This document shows, one piece after another, positions 8,261 to 24,226 of a stretch of DNA of 64,000 nt. Source of the stretch: Pararhizobium mangrovi (lineage in GTDB: Bacteria; Pseudomonadota; Alphaproteobacteria; Rhizobiales; Rhizobiaceae); assembly GCF_006516965.1 (NCBI RefSeq), contig NZ_VHLH01000006.1:99860-163859 (forward strand), read 5' to 3'. The position numbers were made by a program, and so were the translations under genes. Below the pieces are notes generated by a model. That model did not search any database, was not told the DNA's origin, and worked only from the letters and a program-made list of their open reading frames with translations. Each line of letters starts with the position of its first letter. Position 1 is the stretch's first letter.

Positions 8261-9039
8261 ATCATGCTCTCTATCGGGTTCTTCGCGAAGAACCGGCCAC
8301 CGGCATAATAGGCGTTGATCCGATCTTCCTCACGCATGGTGATCTGATCGAGGCCGGCGAGCGAAGGTACGTTGGCGAACTGCTCGCGCGTCAGGGTCTC
8401 GAGCACGACGGTCTTTTCGCTGTCGCGCACCGTGGCCGCGGCGATCGGTGCGAGAACGAGGCGGCCGCCGAGCACTTCCTCCTGGCGGACCTCGAAGTAG
8501 CGCACGAAGAATTCGTGCTTGTTGATCCACACATCGGTGACTTCGCCGACATGATGCCCGTCGCTCGTATAGACGGGAAGACCGAGCGGATGCGTCTCGG
8601 TTTCCTCGACGCGGTATTGCGGCGCCTTGCGCATCATCGGCTGCAGCTTCGGGTCGCCCGCCCAGGTCAGGTCCGGCGTATCCTCGCGCAGCGCGTAGGC
8701 GGCGGGCCCGATTCCGTCGACGAGCGGGTCGCCGGTCGGCACCAGCGGCGCACCGGGGAAGTTGTGCGCCGGTACGGCGTTCAGTTCGCGCCGGTCGCGC
8801 TCCCGGGGTGCGTAATAGACCATGCCGCTGCGCACCAGGAAGCGCTTCGGCTTGGGGATCGGCGGAAACCCGACGACCTTGACGCGACCGCCGGTGCGAT
8901 CGCTGCGTTCGGATTCGAGCGGATAGCCTTCGCGCTTGTCCTCGCCATGCAGGTAGTAGACGAGCCCAAGGAAGAATAGGAAGAACAGGATCAGGAGCAA
9001 AAGAGGCAGATCGAGCTGCTGTGTGAAGGCGCCAACCAT
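8257..9039 (-). CDS. puhA: Photosynthetic reaction centre H subunit
   Basis: A 260-residue H subunit. It has one N-terminal transmembrane helix (about residues 12-31, LLLLILFFLFFLGLVYYL) followed by a cytoplasmic PRC-barrel domain (the PVYTSDGHHVGEVTDVWI region). It caps the L/M core (encoded elsewhere) on the cytoplasmic side and shapes proton delivery to quinone B. The ATG at 9039 has AAGGGAA upstream and lies 18 bases after lhaA, the widest gap in this part of the operon, so an internal puh promoter inside lhaA, as in Rhodobacter, is possible but not visible. Confidence 0.95.
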   Translation of the reverse strand: MVGAFTQQLDLPLLLLILFFLFFLGLVYYLHGEDKREGYPLESERSDRTGGRVKVVGFPPIPKPKRFLVRSGMVYYAPRERDRRELNAVPAHNFPGAPLVPTGDPLVDGIGPAAYALREDTPDLTWAGDPKLQPMMRKAPQYRVEETETHPLGLPVYTSDGHHVGEVTDVWINKHEFFVRYFEVRQEEVLGGRLVLAPIAAATVRDSEKTVVLETLTREQFANVPSLAGLDQITMREEDRINAYYAGGRFFAKNPIESMI

Positions 9040-9057
9040 GGTGCGATGTTCCCTTGC

Positions 9058-10494
9058 TTAGCTCGGCATGTCGGCGAGGCCGAAGCCACCGGACGCGTTT
9101 TTCGCTGTGGTCTTGCGGAAGGTGACGAGCGGACCGAGCGCGATGAGCGCGGCGAAGATCAGCCCGAGTTCGATGAGATAGACGACGCCGTAGCCGACCG
9201 AGACATCCGTCAGCGCGGGGCCGAGATCGCCATGGCTGGCGAGCCGGGCGACCCCGTCGTGCATGGCGCCGCCGAGCGCGATGGAAATGCCCGAAGCGCT
9301 TGCCTGCACCGTTCCCCATACCCCGAGCGCGAAACCGCTCGTGCGGGAGTTCGACATTTCCATGACCGCATGCAGCATCGAAACGACGAAGAGCCCCGTT
9401 CCGAAGCCGACCCCGGCCGCGCCGAGTTCGAACAGCAGGACGGAATGGAAGAGCCCGGCAAAGATCACGGCGCAGAACGCCGGCAGCCCGGCGAAGAGGC
9501 CGAGCGCTGCGACCGCATAAGGGTCGGTATGCTTTTCGAGCAGGCGGGCGGCGATGAGGAAGCCGACCAGCGTGCCGCCTGCGGAAATCGCCGTCAGCAC
9601 GGTGGTGCCGCTGACGCTCATGCCGAGCACCTCTCCGCCATAGGGTTCGAGGAGCACGTCCTGCATGCCGAAAGCCGCCGTGCCGAGGGCGATCGTCACG
9701 AAGAGGCGAAGCGGACGGCTGCCGGTATCGAGCTCGCGCCAGGAATCGCGAAGGCGCATCTTCGCTTTCGGCTGCTCGCTGGAGCGAGGGCGCCGCGGCT
9801 CCTGCTGCCAGAGGCTGACGAAGGTGAGCCCGATCGTTACCAGAGCCGCCCGGCTCAGCACCGCGATCAGGCGATAGGGCGAGAAGTCGCGCAGCATGTA
9901 TCCGATAACGAGCGAGCTTACGACCATGCCGAGAAGGAAGACGGCGTAGAGCACGGCGATGACGCGCGGCTTCGATTTCTCCGGCGCGATGTCGAGCGCG
10001 AGCGCCAGACCCGCCGTCTGCACCGTATGCATGCCGGCACCCGCAAGGATGAAGGAGAGACCCGCGGCGAGAACGCCCGGCAGCAACGCTTCCGGGCGGC
10101 CGCTCGACAGCACGAACAGCGCGTAGGGCATGATCGCAAGGCCGCCGAACTGCAGAAGCGAGCCGAACCAGAGATAGGGCGTGCGCCGCCAGCCGATCGC
10201 CGAGCGATGGTTGTCGGAGCGAAAGCCGATGAGTGCGCGCAGCGGCGCGAAGATGACCGGCAGCGCGATCAGAACGGCGACGAGCGTCGCCGGCAGGCCG
10301 AGCTCGACGACCATGACGCGGTTCAGCGTGCTGTTCAAAAGCACCAGCATGATCGCGACGGAAACCTGGAAGAGCGACAGGCGCAGCAGGCGCTTTGCCG
10401 GAAGCTCCGCGCTGACGGCGTCGGCAAACGGCATCCAGCGCGTGCCGATGCGCTCGAACAGAAGCCGTTTGTCGGGAGCCTTCTTCGCCGTCAT
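9058..10494 (-). CDS. lhaA: LhaA/PucC-family light-harvesting complex assembly protein
   Basis: A 478-residue polytopic membrane protein of the PucC branch of the major facilitator superfamily, with about 12 hydrophobic segments. Family marks include the N-terminal RLLRLSLFQVSVAIMLVLL and the loop IGFRSDNHRSAIGWRRTPYL. LhaA promotes LH1 assembly and possibly bacteriochlorophyll delivery. Its position between bchM and puhA is the canonical one. It starts within the last 4 bases of bchM. No second bch2/pucC-like paralogue is found next to bchG. Confidence 0.93.
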   Translation of the reverse strand: MTAKKAPDKRLLFERIGTRWMPFADAVSAELPAKRLLRLSLFQVSVAIMLVLLNSTLNRVMVVELGLPATLVAVLIALPVIFAPLRALIGFRSDNHRSAIGWRRTPYLWFGSLLQFGGLAIMPYALFVLSSGRPEALLPGVLAAGLSFILAGAGMHTVQTAGLALALDIAPEKSKPRVIAVLYAVFLLGMVVSSLVIGYMLRDFSPYRLIAVLSRAALVTIGLTFVSLWQQEPRRPRSSEQPKAKMRLRDSWRELDTGSRPLRLFVTIALGTAAFGMQDVLLEPYGGEVLGMSVSGTTVLTAISAGGTLVGFLIAARLLEKHTDPYAVAALGLFAGLPAFCAVIFAGLFHSVLLFELGAAGVGFGTGLFVVSMLHAVMEMSNSRTSGFALGVWGTVQASASGISIALGGAMHDGVARLASHGDLGPALTDVSVGYGVVYLIELGLIFAALIALGPLVTFRKTTAKNASGGFGLADMPS

Positions 10495-11204
10495 CGCCGC
10501 ACGAGCTCCACCGCGTTCGACTTGTAGAAGCCCGTCGACACCTTCGCCGTCCGGCCGACCGTGAACTCCATCAGGACGCGGTCGCCGCCCATCGCCTTGC
10601 GCAGGCGCCGTTCGGCGACCGGCACGATCGACGGCGCGCGATCGCCGCGCGGAAACGCACGGCCGACGACATGCATCGCGGCGAGTGCCGGCGTCTGCGG
10701 CGCATGGGTGAACACGACACTGCGGCGCGCGCGTGCCGCAAGGCCCGAAAGCACCTCGATGGCGTCCGTCAGCTCGTAGTGGATGACGGAATCCATCGCC
10801 ACGACATGGTCGAATTCACCGAGCGCCGGATCGAGCATGTCACCGGCGGCGAAGGTGATGCGATCGCCGAAGCCGTCGGCCTCCGAGCGTTCGCGGGCGA
10901 GATCGACGAGCGTCGGCGAGAGATCGATCGCGGTAACGTTCGCCCCGCGCCTGGCCGCTTCGAACGCAAAGGCGCCGGTGCCGCAGCCGGCATCGAGGAT
11001 GCGCCGGCCAGCGAGGTCCTCCGGCAGCATCGCAAGCATCGCCGCCCGCATCCGGTCGCGCCCTGCCCTGACCGTCGCACGGATGCGACTGACCGGCGCG
11101 TCCGACGTCAGCTTACGCCACGCGTCGGCGGCGGTGCGATCGAAATAGGTCTCGATCTCGCCGCGGCGCGTGCGGTAGGTCGGCGTTTCGGCGAGCGCGT
11201 TCAT
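10491..11204 (-). CDS. bchM: Mg-protoporphyrin IX O-methyltransferase
   Basis: A 237-residue SAM-dependent methyltransferase that esterifies the C13 propionate of Mg-protoporphyrin IX. The SAM site reads ILDAGCGTGAFAFEAA (about residues 69-84) followed by VTAIDLSPTLV, and the post-I motif is in the FDHVVAMDSVIHY region. It starts 1 base after bchL and overlaps lhaA by 4 bases. It supplies the substrate for AcsF and follows the BchHID chelatase in the pathway. Confidence 0.94.
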   Translation of the reverse strand: MNALAETPTYRTRRGEIETYFDRTAADAWRKLTSDAPVSRIRATVRAGRDRMRAAMLAMLPEDLAGRRILDAGCGTGAFAFEAARRGANVTAIDLSPTLVDLARERSEADGFGDRITFAAGDMLDPALGEFDHVVAMDSVIHYELTDAIEVLSGLAARARRSVVFTHAPQTPALAAMHVVGRAFPRGDRAPSIVPVAERRLRKAMGGDRVLMEFTVGRTAKVSTGFYKSNAVELVRR

Positions 11205-11205
11205 C

Positions 11206-15810
<4,605 letters not shown>

Positions 15811-15839
<29 letters not shown>

Positions 15840-17358
15840 ACAGCGTCTCCACGGTGATTTCCGAACGGCCCTGTTCGGCGGCATAGGCCTCGGTGTTGCG
15901 TCGTGCCTTTCCGCGCACGAAGAACGGGATCTTCTTCAGTTCCGCCTCTGCATCCGGCACCCAGATCGGCCCGTCGGCGGGCGCCACCGTCGCCGCTTCG
16001 GCTTCCGCGCGATCCGTGCCGGCCGATTCCGCCGCGAGATGCGAGGGCTGCGCGGTGTCGTTGAACTCGAAATCCTTGCGGAACATGCCGAGCAGGTGCT
16101 CCTCGAGCCCCATTGTCAGCGGATGGACGAGCGTGTCGAAGAGGACGTTCGCACCCTCGAATCCCATCAGCGGCGAGTAGCGCGCGGGAAAATCCTGCAC
16201 ATGCACCGGCGCGGAAATGACCGCGCAGCCGATGCCGAGGCGTTTGGCAATGTGGCGTTCCATCTGCGTGCCTAGCACCATTTCCGGTTGCGCTTCGGCG
16301 ATGGCCCGCTCGACTTCGAGGTAATCGTCGGTGATCAGCGGTTCGACGCCGATTTCCTTCGCCGCCGCACGCACGTCGCGGGCGAACTCGCGCGCATAGG
16401 TGCCGAGACCGACGACCTCGAACCCCATTTCCTCGCGCGCCACGCGGGCAGCGGCGAGCGCATGCGTCGCATCGGCGAAGATAAAGACGCGCTTGCCGGT
16501 GAGGTAGTTCGAATCGACCGAGCGCGAGTACCACGGAAGTCGCGACCCGGCGCGAGCGAGCACCGGTTCGGAATCGATGCCGGCGAGTTCCGCCACCTCA
16601 CGAACGAAGTCGCTCGTCGCGCCGTGACCGATCGGCACCACCGTGGTCGAAGGCTGGTCGAAGGTGCGCTTCAGCCATTTGGCGGCCGTGCCCGCGGTCT
16701 CGGGATAGAGCACCACGTTGAAGTCCGCGGCACCCAGGCGCACGAGATCGGCCGGCGTTGCCCCCATCGGCGCGGTGACGTTGATGCGGATGCCGAGTTC
16801 ACCGAGCAGCTTCGTGATCTCGGCGACGTCGTCGCGATGGCGAAAGCCGAGCGCCGTGGGCCCGAGGATGTTGCAGACCGACCCCTCGCCCGCCGGGCGA
16901 TGGCGCTGTGGCTCTTCCGTGTCGGCGAGCCCGCGAACGAGCTGGTAGAACGTCTCTGCGGCGCCCCAGTTTTCCTTGCGCTGATAGGATGGCAGTTCCA
17001 GCGGCACGACGGGGATCGGCAGGTTCGCAGCCCGTGCGAGGCCGGCCGGATCGTCCTGAATCAGTTCGGCCGTGCACGACGAGCCGACGAGCATCGCTTG
17101 CGGGCGGTAGCGCTCGTAGGCCTCTTCCAGCGTGCCCTTGAAGAGGGCTGCGGTATCGGTGCCGAGGTCGCGCGCCTTGAAGGTGGTGTAGGTGACCGGC
17201 GGGCGCTTGTCGCGCCGCTCGATCATGGTGAAAAGCAGGTCCGCATAGGTGTCGCCCTGCGGCGAATGCAGCACGTAGTGCACGCCCTCCATGCCGGTCG
17301 CGACGCGCATCGCGCCGACATGCGGCGGTCCTTCGTAGGTCCACACGGTGAGCTGCAT
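15811..17358 (-). CDS. bchB: Light-independent protochlorophyllide reductase subunit BchB
   Basis: A 515-residue NifK-like subunit that, with BchN, forms the catalytic component reducing ring D of protochlorophyllide. The start [18 protein letters not shown] at 17356-17358 is the canonical BchB N-terminus, so the 21-residue in-frame extension upstream is rejected. Cluster ligand region GSSCTAELI and the C-terminal [12 protein letters not shown] segment match the family. A polar, alanine/glutamate-rich linker of about 30 residues (roughly 430-460) precedes the small C-terminal domain. It lies 4 bases after bchN. Confidence 0.95.
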
Positions 17359-17362
17359 GGCG

Positions 17363-19294
<1,932 letters not shown>

Positions 19295-19337
19295 TTACTT
19301 ACGGACGCGGACGGGCGTAGACTTTGATCGTGGGGAT

Positions 19338-19358
19338 GTCCGGGGGGACAAGCCGGAC
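19338..19358. promoter_or_regulatory. Inverted repeat in the ppaA leader
   Basis: GTCCGG-N9-CCGGAC, 29 bases before the ppaA start. It could be an operator or a small leader hairpin; its sequence is unlike the PpsR sites. No family assignment is possible from sequence alone. Confidence 0.35.
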
Positions 19359-19387
19359 GACCAGATCGGGAAAAAGATGAGGGAGCG

Positions 19388-20239
19388 ATGCCCATGCCGC
19401 ACATCGCGCATGAGTTGCAAGTCGAGCGGGCTGTGCGTGCACAGCCAGTGTATCCACCGTCGGAAGATGACTTTCGCAACGCGCTGAGGGGCGTCGTTCG
19501 CGACAAGGTTGCCGGTGAACTCCGCAAGCGGCACTCCGCCGTCGAACGCCAGGCTACGCAAAGCCGTGCGGACGAGGACTTTGGCACCTTCCTGCACCTG
19601 TTGCTCGAAGGACGGCGCGACGACCTCGCCAAGTTCGCCGCCGCGAGCGGCAGCGCCAAGCACGTATGTCAAGCATTCCTGACACCCGCCGCGCGGTGCA
19701 TCGGCGATCTTTGGGTGGCGGATCGCCTGAGCTTCGTCGACGTCACGCACAAGACTGCAATGCTGCAACGGCTGATGCGCGAGCGCTTCATGGCGGAAGC
19801 CGACGATGCCTGCCTGCCGCTCGACTCGGCCGACCGGTCGATCCTGCTCGCCGCAGCGGACGACGAGCAGCATACCTTCGGTCTGGCGATGGTCGCCGAG
19901 CATTTCTGGGCCGCCGGATGGGAGGTGGAACTCGCGAACCGCGGCGACCTCAAGGAAGCGGGAAAGCTCGCGGCCTCACGTCCCTTCTCGCTGATCGGGC
20001 TTTCCGTCGGGCATCGCCGGCACCTCGACGAACTGTCGGACAAGGTCGCGTTCCTGCGCCGTTCCTCCTGCGACGAATCGAGCTGCCTGATGCTCGGAGG
20101 CCCCGCCTTCCAGGACGAATCACCGCGCAGGGTCGAGCGGTACGGCGCCGACATCGTGTGCCAGGATGCCGCCCACGCCGTGGCATCCGGCGAAAGCTTT
20201 ATCTCGACAAAAAGTCTTGGTAGGTCCTCGACGTCATGA
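19388..20239 (+). CDS. ppaA: PpaA/AerR cobalamin-binding photosynthesis regulator
   Basis: A 283-residue cytoplasmic regulator with a C-terminal B12-binding (SCHIC-type) domain. The axial-ligand motif is DDEQHTFGLAM (His162), and the downstream GLSVGHRRHL and LMLGGPAF segments fit the cobalamin fold. In Rhodobacter, PpaA/AerR binds hydroxocobalamin in a light-dependent way and antagonises the repressor CrtJ/PpsR. Its gene lies 36 bases before ppsR, the usual arrangement. The start has GGGAG directly upstream. The N-terminal 60 residues are basic and variable. Confidence 0.9.
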   Translation: MPMPHIAHELQVERAVRAQPVYPPSEDDFRNALRGVVRDKVAGELRKRHSAVERQATQSRADEDFGTFLHLLLEGRRDDLAKFAAASGSAKHVCQAFLTPAARCIGDLWVADRLSFVDVTHKTAMLQRLMRERFMAEADDACLPLDSADRSILLAAADDEQHTFGLAMVAEHFWAAGWEVELANRGDLKEAGKLAASRPFSLIGLSVGHRRHLDELSDKVAFLRRSSCDESSCLMLGGPAFQDESPRRVERYGADIVCQDAAHAVASGESFISTKSLGRSSTS

Positions 20240-20275
20240 AACCCGCCATATCCTGACGGAACGAGACCCTTGCCT

Positions 20276-21703
20276 ATGGAAGCCGAATCCGTGCCCGAGG
20301 TCGTGGCCTTCGCAGAACCGGAAGCGGCCTTTTCAGATCTCGAAGCCGAACTGGTCGGCCGCCTCCTCGTCGCAGCCGCGGACATCGCCATGGTCGTGGA
20401 GGCCGAAGGGCGTATCCGCGACGTCGCGTTCGGCGACGGCCATTACGACGGCGATGCCGGTCGCGACTGGGTCGGCCGCAAGTTTTCCGAGATCGTAACG
20501 TCGGAATGCCTGCCGAAGGTCGAGCGTATGCTCGCCATGGAAGGCCCGTCCGCCGAGCGACTCTGGCACGAGATCAACCATCCGAGCGATTCGGGAACGG
20601 ACCGTCCGATACGATACAGGGTCGTTCCTCTCAGCCGGAAGGGCCACGCCATCTTTCTCGGCCGCGACCTCGGCTCGGTCTCCCAATTGCAGCAGCGCGC
20701 GATCGAAGCCGAACTTTCCATCGAGCGTGAATACGCCCATGCGCGAAACGTCGAGATGCAGGCCCGCGCGCTCCTCGAAACGGCGCCCGATGCCGTCATC
20801 ATCGCTGATGCGGTGAGCCTGGCGATCGACGAGGCGAACGCTGCGGCGGCAGAGCTTCTCGATGTCGACCGCACGAGCCTGGACGGACAGTCGCTCGGCG
20901 AGCATCTGGACGGCCCTGAGGGCAAGACGCTGCGCGCCGCCCTCGACGCGGCGGTGCGCGAGCGAACGGCCCGCATCCGCCTGTTCGTGAAGAACGCCGA
21001 TCGGGAAAGCGAGGTCAACGTCTCGTTCATGCGGCGCGAGGGACGGCGCCACATTGTCCTGAGGCTGTTGCCGCCCGAACGCGACTATTCCGCGGACCGG
21101 GCCAATCCGGCGCTCGACCGGTTCCTGTCGCAGTTTCCCGAGGCGCTCGTCGTCACCGACGCCAAACTCAACATCGTCGCGGCGAACGACGCGTTCCTCG
21201 ACCTTTCCGGTGTTCCCGACCTTTCGCGCATCGTCGGGGCGCCGCTCGGAAACCTGCTCGGCGAACACGAACTGGACACTGCGCTGCTCGCGTCGAACCT
21301 CAAGACCAAACGCATGGTCAAGCAGTTCACGACGATCCTGAAAGGCTGGTGGCGCAGCGGCCGGCAGCCCGTGTCGGTCAGTGCCGGCCACACGAATTTC
21401 GGCGGACGCGAGACCTACGGCTTTCTCGTGAGGCCGGAAAACGCGGTTTCGCGGCCGACCGGCGAGCGGAACCACAAGATCCGGCCGGCAAACGAGATGA
21501 TCGACCTCGTAGGCCGCATGCCGCTTCGCGACATCGTGCGCGAGACGACGGGAATCATCGAACAGATGTGCCTCGAGGCGGCCCTCGAAACGACGGGCCA
21601 GAACCGCGCTTCGGCCGCCGAACTCCTCGGTCTTAGCCGCCAGGGCCTCTATTCCAAGCTCAATCGCTACGGGCTTTCGGGTCCCTCGCCGGACGATGCC
21701 TGA
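20276..21703 (+). CDS. ppsR: PpsR/CrtJ photosynthesis repressor
   Basis: A 475-residue transcription regulator: an N-terminal region plus three PAS-like domains (about 25-140, 155-270, 280-395) and a Fis-type helix-turn-helix at the C-terminus (TGQNRASAAELLGLSRQGLY). PpsR represses bch, crt and puc genes aerobically. Only two cysteines are present: one near residue 78 and one just before the DNA-binding helix (EQMCLEAALE, about 432). The latter matches the conserved redox cysteine (Cys424 in R. sphaeroides); I see no counterpart of the linker Cys251. Start: ATG at 20276; a TTG two codons earlier (20270) is an alternative. Confidence 0.93.
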   Translation: MEAESVPEVVAFAEPEAAFSDLEAELVGRLLVAAADIAMVVEAEGRIRDVAFGDGHYDGDAGRDWVGRKFSEIVTSECLPKVERMLAMEGPSAERLWHEINHPSDSGTDRPIRYRVVPLSRKGHAIFLGRDLGSVSQLQQRAIEAELSIEREYAHARNVEMQARALLETAPDAVIIADAVSLAIDEANAAAAELLDVDRTSLDGQSLGEHLDGPEGKTLRAALDAAVRERTARIRLFVKNADRESEVNVSFMRREGRRHIVLRLLPPERDYSADRANPALDRFLSQFPEALVVTDAKLNIVAANDAFLDLSGVPDLSRIVGAPLGNLLGEHELDTALLASNLKTKRMVKQFTTILKGWWRSGRQPVSVSAGHTNFGGRETYGFLVRPENAVSRPTGERNHKIRPANEMIDLVGRMPLRDIVRETTGIIEQMCLEAALETTGQNRASAAELLGLSRQGLYSKLNRYGLSGPSPDDA

Positions 21704-21720
21704 CCGCCGACTATCGCGGG

Positions 21721-21747
21721 TGACAGGAGTGTCAATTCAACTTGACG
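21721..21747. promoter_or_regulatory. Putative PpsR/CrtJ binding site before bchG, overlapping a second palindrome
   Basis: TGTCAATTCAACTTGACG at 21730-21747 has the same TGTCAA-N6-TTGACG form as the site before bchF. It overlaps TGACA-N4-TGTCA at 21721-21734. Both lie in the 73-base gap between ppsR and bchG, about 30 bases before the bchG start, placing bchG-bchP under likely PpsR control and separating it from ppsR transcription. Confidence 0.7.
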
Positions 21748-21776
21748 CATGTCGGGGCCGTCTCTAGCATTCCGGC

Positions 21777-22673
21777 ATGATGCGTTCACTTTCGGCTTCC
21801 GTTTCCGGTCCGCCTTTTTCGCCTGCCACGGTCATCGAGCTCGCCAAGCCGGTTACGTGGTTCGCGCCGATGTGGGCGTTCATGTGCGGCAGCGTTTCGG
21901 CCGGCCTGAGCCGTGGCGACGCGCCGATGGCGTTTGCCGGGGTCGTGCTTGCGGGCCCGCTCCTCTGCGCGACGAGCCAGATCGTCAACGAATGGTACGA
22001 CCGCGACGTCGACGCCATCAACCAGCCCGAACGTCCGATTCCCTCGGGGCGCATCCCGGGCCGGTGGGGGCTTGCACTGGCGGTCGTGGCAAGCGTCGTG
22101 TCGCTTGCGTTCGCCGCTCTCCTCGGGCCGGTCGTGCTTTGGGGTGCGCTCGCGGGGCTCGTTCTCGCCTGGGCCTACAGCGCGCCGCCGCTGCGCCTGA
22201 AGCGCAATGGCTGGTATGGCAACGCCGCCGTCGCGATCTCCTACGAGGGGCTTGCCTGGTTCACGGGTGCGGCCGTCATCGCCGGCGGCGTGCCGGACGG
22301 GCATATCCTGGTCCTCGCCGCCCTCTACAGTCTCGGTGCGCACGGCATCATGACGCTCAACGATTTCAAGTCGGTGGCCGGCGACCGCGCGAGCGGCATC
22401 CGCTCCCTGCCCGCCCGCTACGGCGTTCAGGGCGCGGCGCGGATCGCCTGCGCGCTGATGGCAGGGGCACAGGTCGCGGTCTGCATCGCACTCTTCGTCT
22501 GGGGCGCACCGATGCATGCGGCGATCGTCGCGGCGATGCTGGTCGTACAGGTCGGCCTGATGCGCCGCCTCATGAAGGACTGCGCCGGACGGGCCGCCTG
22601 GTACAACGCGACCGGAACGAGCCTCTACGTGCTTGGCATGCTGGTCAGCGCGCTGGCCGTATCCGCGGGATGA
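21777..22673 (+). CDS. bchG: Bacteriochlorophyll synthase (geranylgeranyl/phytyl transferase)
   Basis: A 298-residue UbiA-family prenyltransferase with about eight hydrophobic segments. It esterifies bacteriochlorophyllide a with geranylgeranyl diphosphate at the membrane. The first aspartate-rich motif is NEWYDRDVDAINQPERPIPSG (split here as NEWYDRDVDA and INQPERPIPSG) and the second is NDFKSVAGDR. Two adjacent ATGs (21777, 21780) can start it. In many purple bacteria a pucC-like gene (bch2/orf428) lies between bchG and bchP; here bchP follows after 47 bases. Confidence 0.95.
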   Translation: MMRSLSASVSGPPFSPATVIELAKPVTWFAPMWAFMCGSVSAGLSRGDAPMAFAGVVLAGPLLCATSQIVNEWYDRDVDAINQPERPIPSGRIPGRWGLALAVVASVVSLAFAALLGPVVLWGALAGLVLAWAYSAPPLRLKRNGWYGNAAVAISYEGLAWFTGAAVIAGGVPDGHILVLAALYSLGAHGIMTLNDFKSVAGDRASGIRSLPARYGVQGAARIACALMAGAQVAVCIALFVWGAPMHAAIVAAMLVVQVGLMRRLMKDCAGRAAWYNATGTSLYVLGMLVSALAVSAG

Positions 22674-22720
22674 TGCGACCGAGGGAAGACGCCAACGAAG
22701 CGAGTTCGAAAGGAACGACG

Positions 22721-23965
22721 ATGAACGAGCAGGCGGCGCAGGATTCGCAGACCTATGACGTCGTCGTCGTCGGCGGCGGGCCGGCGGGCGCGACCGTCGC
22801 GCACGAACTCGCCGGCGAAGGCCGCATGGTGCTGCTCGTCGACCGGGAGGAGCGCATCAAGCCGTGCGGCGGTGCGATCCCCCCTGCCCTCATCCGTGAT
22901 TTCGCGATCGACGAAAGCCTGCTCGTCGCCCGCATCCGATCCGCGCAGATGATCGCGCCGAGCGAACGGCGCGTCGACATGCCGATCGAGGACGGCTTCG
23001 TCGGCATGGTCGACCGCGAGGATTTCGACGCGTGGCTGCGCGAACGCGCGGTTGCGGCCGGCGCCGAACGACGGCGCGCCGTCTTCCGCACCTTCGAGCG
23101 CGACCCGGACGGTACGCCGCGCCTGACCTTCGCCGTCAAGGAAGCGGGCCGACGGGAGCCGGAGACCTTTTCGATCCGCGCGCGATGCGTCGTCGGCGCG
23201 GACGGGGCGCGTTCCGCCGTCGGTCGGCAGGCGGTGAAGGGTGCCGACAAGGTGCGGTGCGTCTTCGCCTATCACGAAATCGTGGACTCGCCGCGCGAGA
23301 CGGCCGCCTTCGACCCGGAGCGTTGCGACGTCTACTATCAGGGCCGAATCTCGCCGGATTTCTACGGCTGGATCTTCCCTCACGGTCCGCGCACCAGCAT
23401 CGGCACGGGGACGGCCCGCAAGGGATACGGCCTGCGCGACGCGGTGACCCGCCTTCGCGCCACCGTCGGCATGGAAGGATGCACGACGATCCGGCGCGAG
23501 GGCGCGCCGATCCCGATGAAGCCTTTGAAGCGCTGGGACAACGGCCGCGACGTCGTGCTGGCGGGGGACGCCGCCGGCGTCGTCGCACCGGCCTCCGGCG
23601 AAGGCATCTACTACGCCATGGTCAGCGCGCGGCGCGTCGGCGAAGCCGTCTTGGCCTTCCTCGAAAGCGGCGACGCCAAGGCTCTGGCGACGGCGCGCCG
23701 GCGTTTCATGCGCGAGCACGGGCGCGTCTTCCGCGTCCTCTCCATCCTGCAGGCCGTATGGTATCGCTCCGACCGCCAGCGCGAGCGCTTCGTCTCGATC
23801 TGCCGCGACCGCGACGTCCAGCGGCTCACCTGGGAGGCGTACATGAACAAGAAGCTGGTGCGCCATCAGCCGTTCGCCCATCTCCGCGTCTTCTTCAAGG
23901 ACGTCGCGCACCTTCTCGGGCTCGCGGATGGACGAGGAAGAACACGGCAAAGATCGTCCGGCTAG
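22721..23965 (+). CDS. bchP: Geranylgeranyl reductase
   Basis: A 414-residue FAD-dependent reductase that saturates three double bonds of the geranylgeranyl tail to give phytyl-bacteriochlorophyll. The N-terminal dinucleotide site is VVVGGGPAGATVAHEL, the family's KPCGGAIPP follows, and the second FAD motif is VLAGDAAGVVAPASGEGI. The start at 22721 has AAAGGAA upstream; longer readings run back through bchG. Last gene of the + strand photosynthesis block. No idi or puf gene follows. Confidence 0.94.
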   Translation: MNEQAAQDSQTYDVVVVGGGPAGATVAHELAGEGRMVLLVDREERIKPCGGAIPPALIRDFAIDESLLVARIRSAQMIAPSERRVDMPIEDGFVGMVDREDFDAWLRERAVAAGAERRRAVFRTFERDPDGTPRLTFAVKEAGRREPETFSIRARCVVGADGARSAVGRQAVKGADKVRCVFAYHEIVDSPRETAAFDPERCDVYYQGRISPDFYGWIFPHGPRTSIGTGTARKGYGLRDAVTRLRATVGMEGCTTIRREGAPIPMKPLKRWDNGRDVVLAGDAAGVVAPASGEGIYYAMVSARRVGEAVLAFLESGDAKALATARRRFMREHGRVFRVLSILQAVWYRSDRQRERFVSICRDRDVQRLTWEAYMNKKLVRHQPFAHLRVFFKDVAHLLGLADGRGRTRQRSSG

Positions 23966-24226
23966 ACGCTTCGCGCGTTTGGTGAGCATCGCTCGCTCAT
24001 GCCGCGAAGTGGCGCTCCGATGCTGATCGATTGGAGCCTGCGCAATCCGGCCATGCGGATGTCATCGAGCGCGTCCGGTTCATCGTAGACGTAAGGTTCG
24101 CCTGGAAGCACGATCTCGCCGACATTGGTTCGCTGAATGCACAAACCATTCCAAACCTCTGTGTCAACGCGGAAGTTTGCCTTCGGCACCGTTGGCATTG
24201 CGGTGATTTCGCTTTAGGATTAGCGC

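Noticed and set aside
9046..10527. A 493-codon frame on the + strand over lhaA
   Set aside because: Antisense shadow of lhaA, very rich in charged residues and without any domain.
23962..24198. A 78-codon - strand frame after bchP
   Set aside because: Overlaps the bchP stop, no ribosome site or family match; kept out as unsupported.
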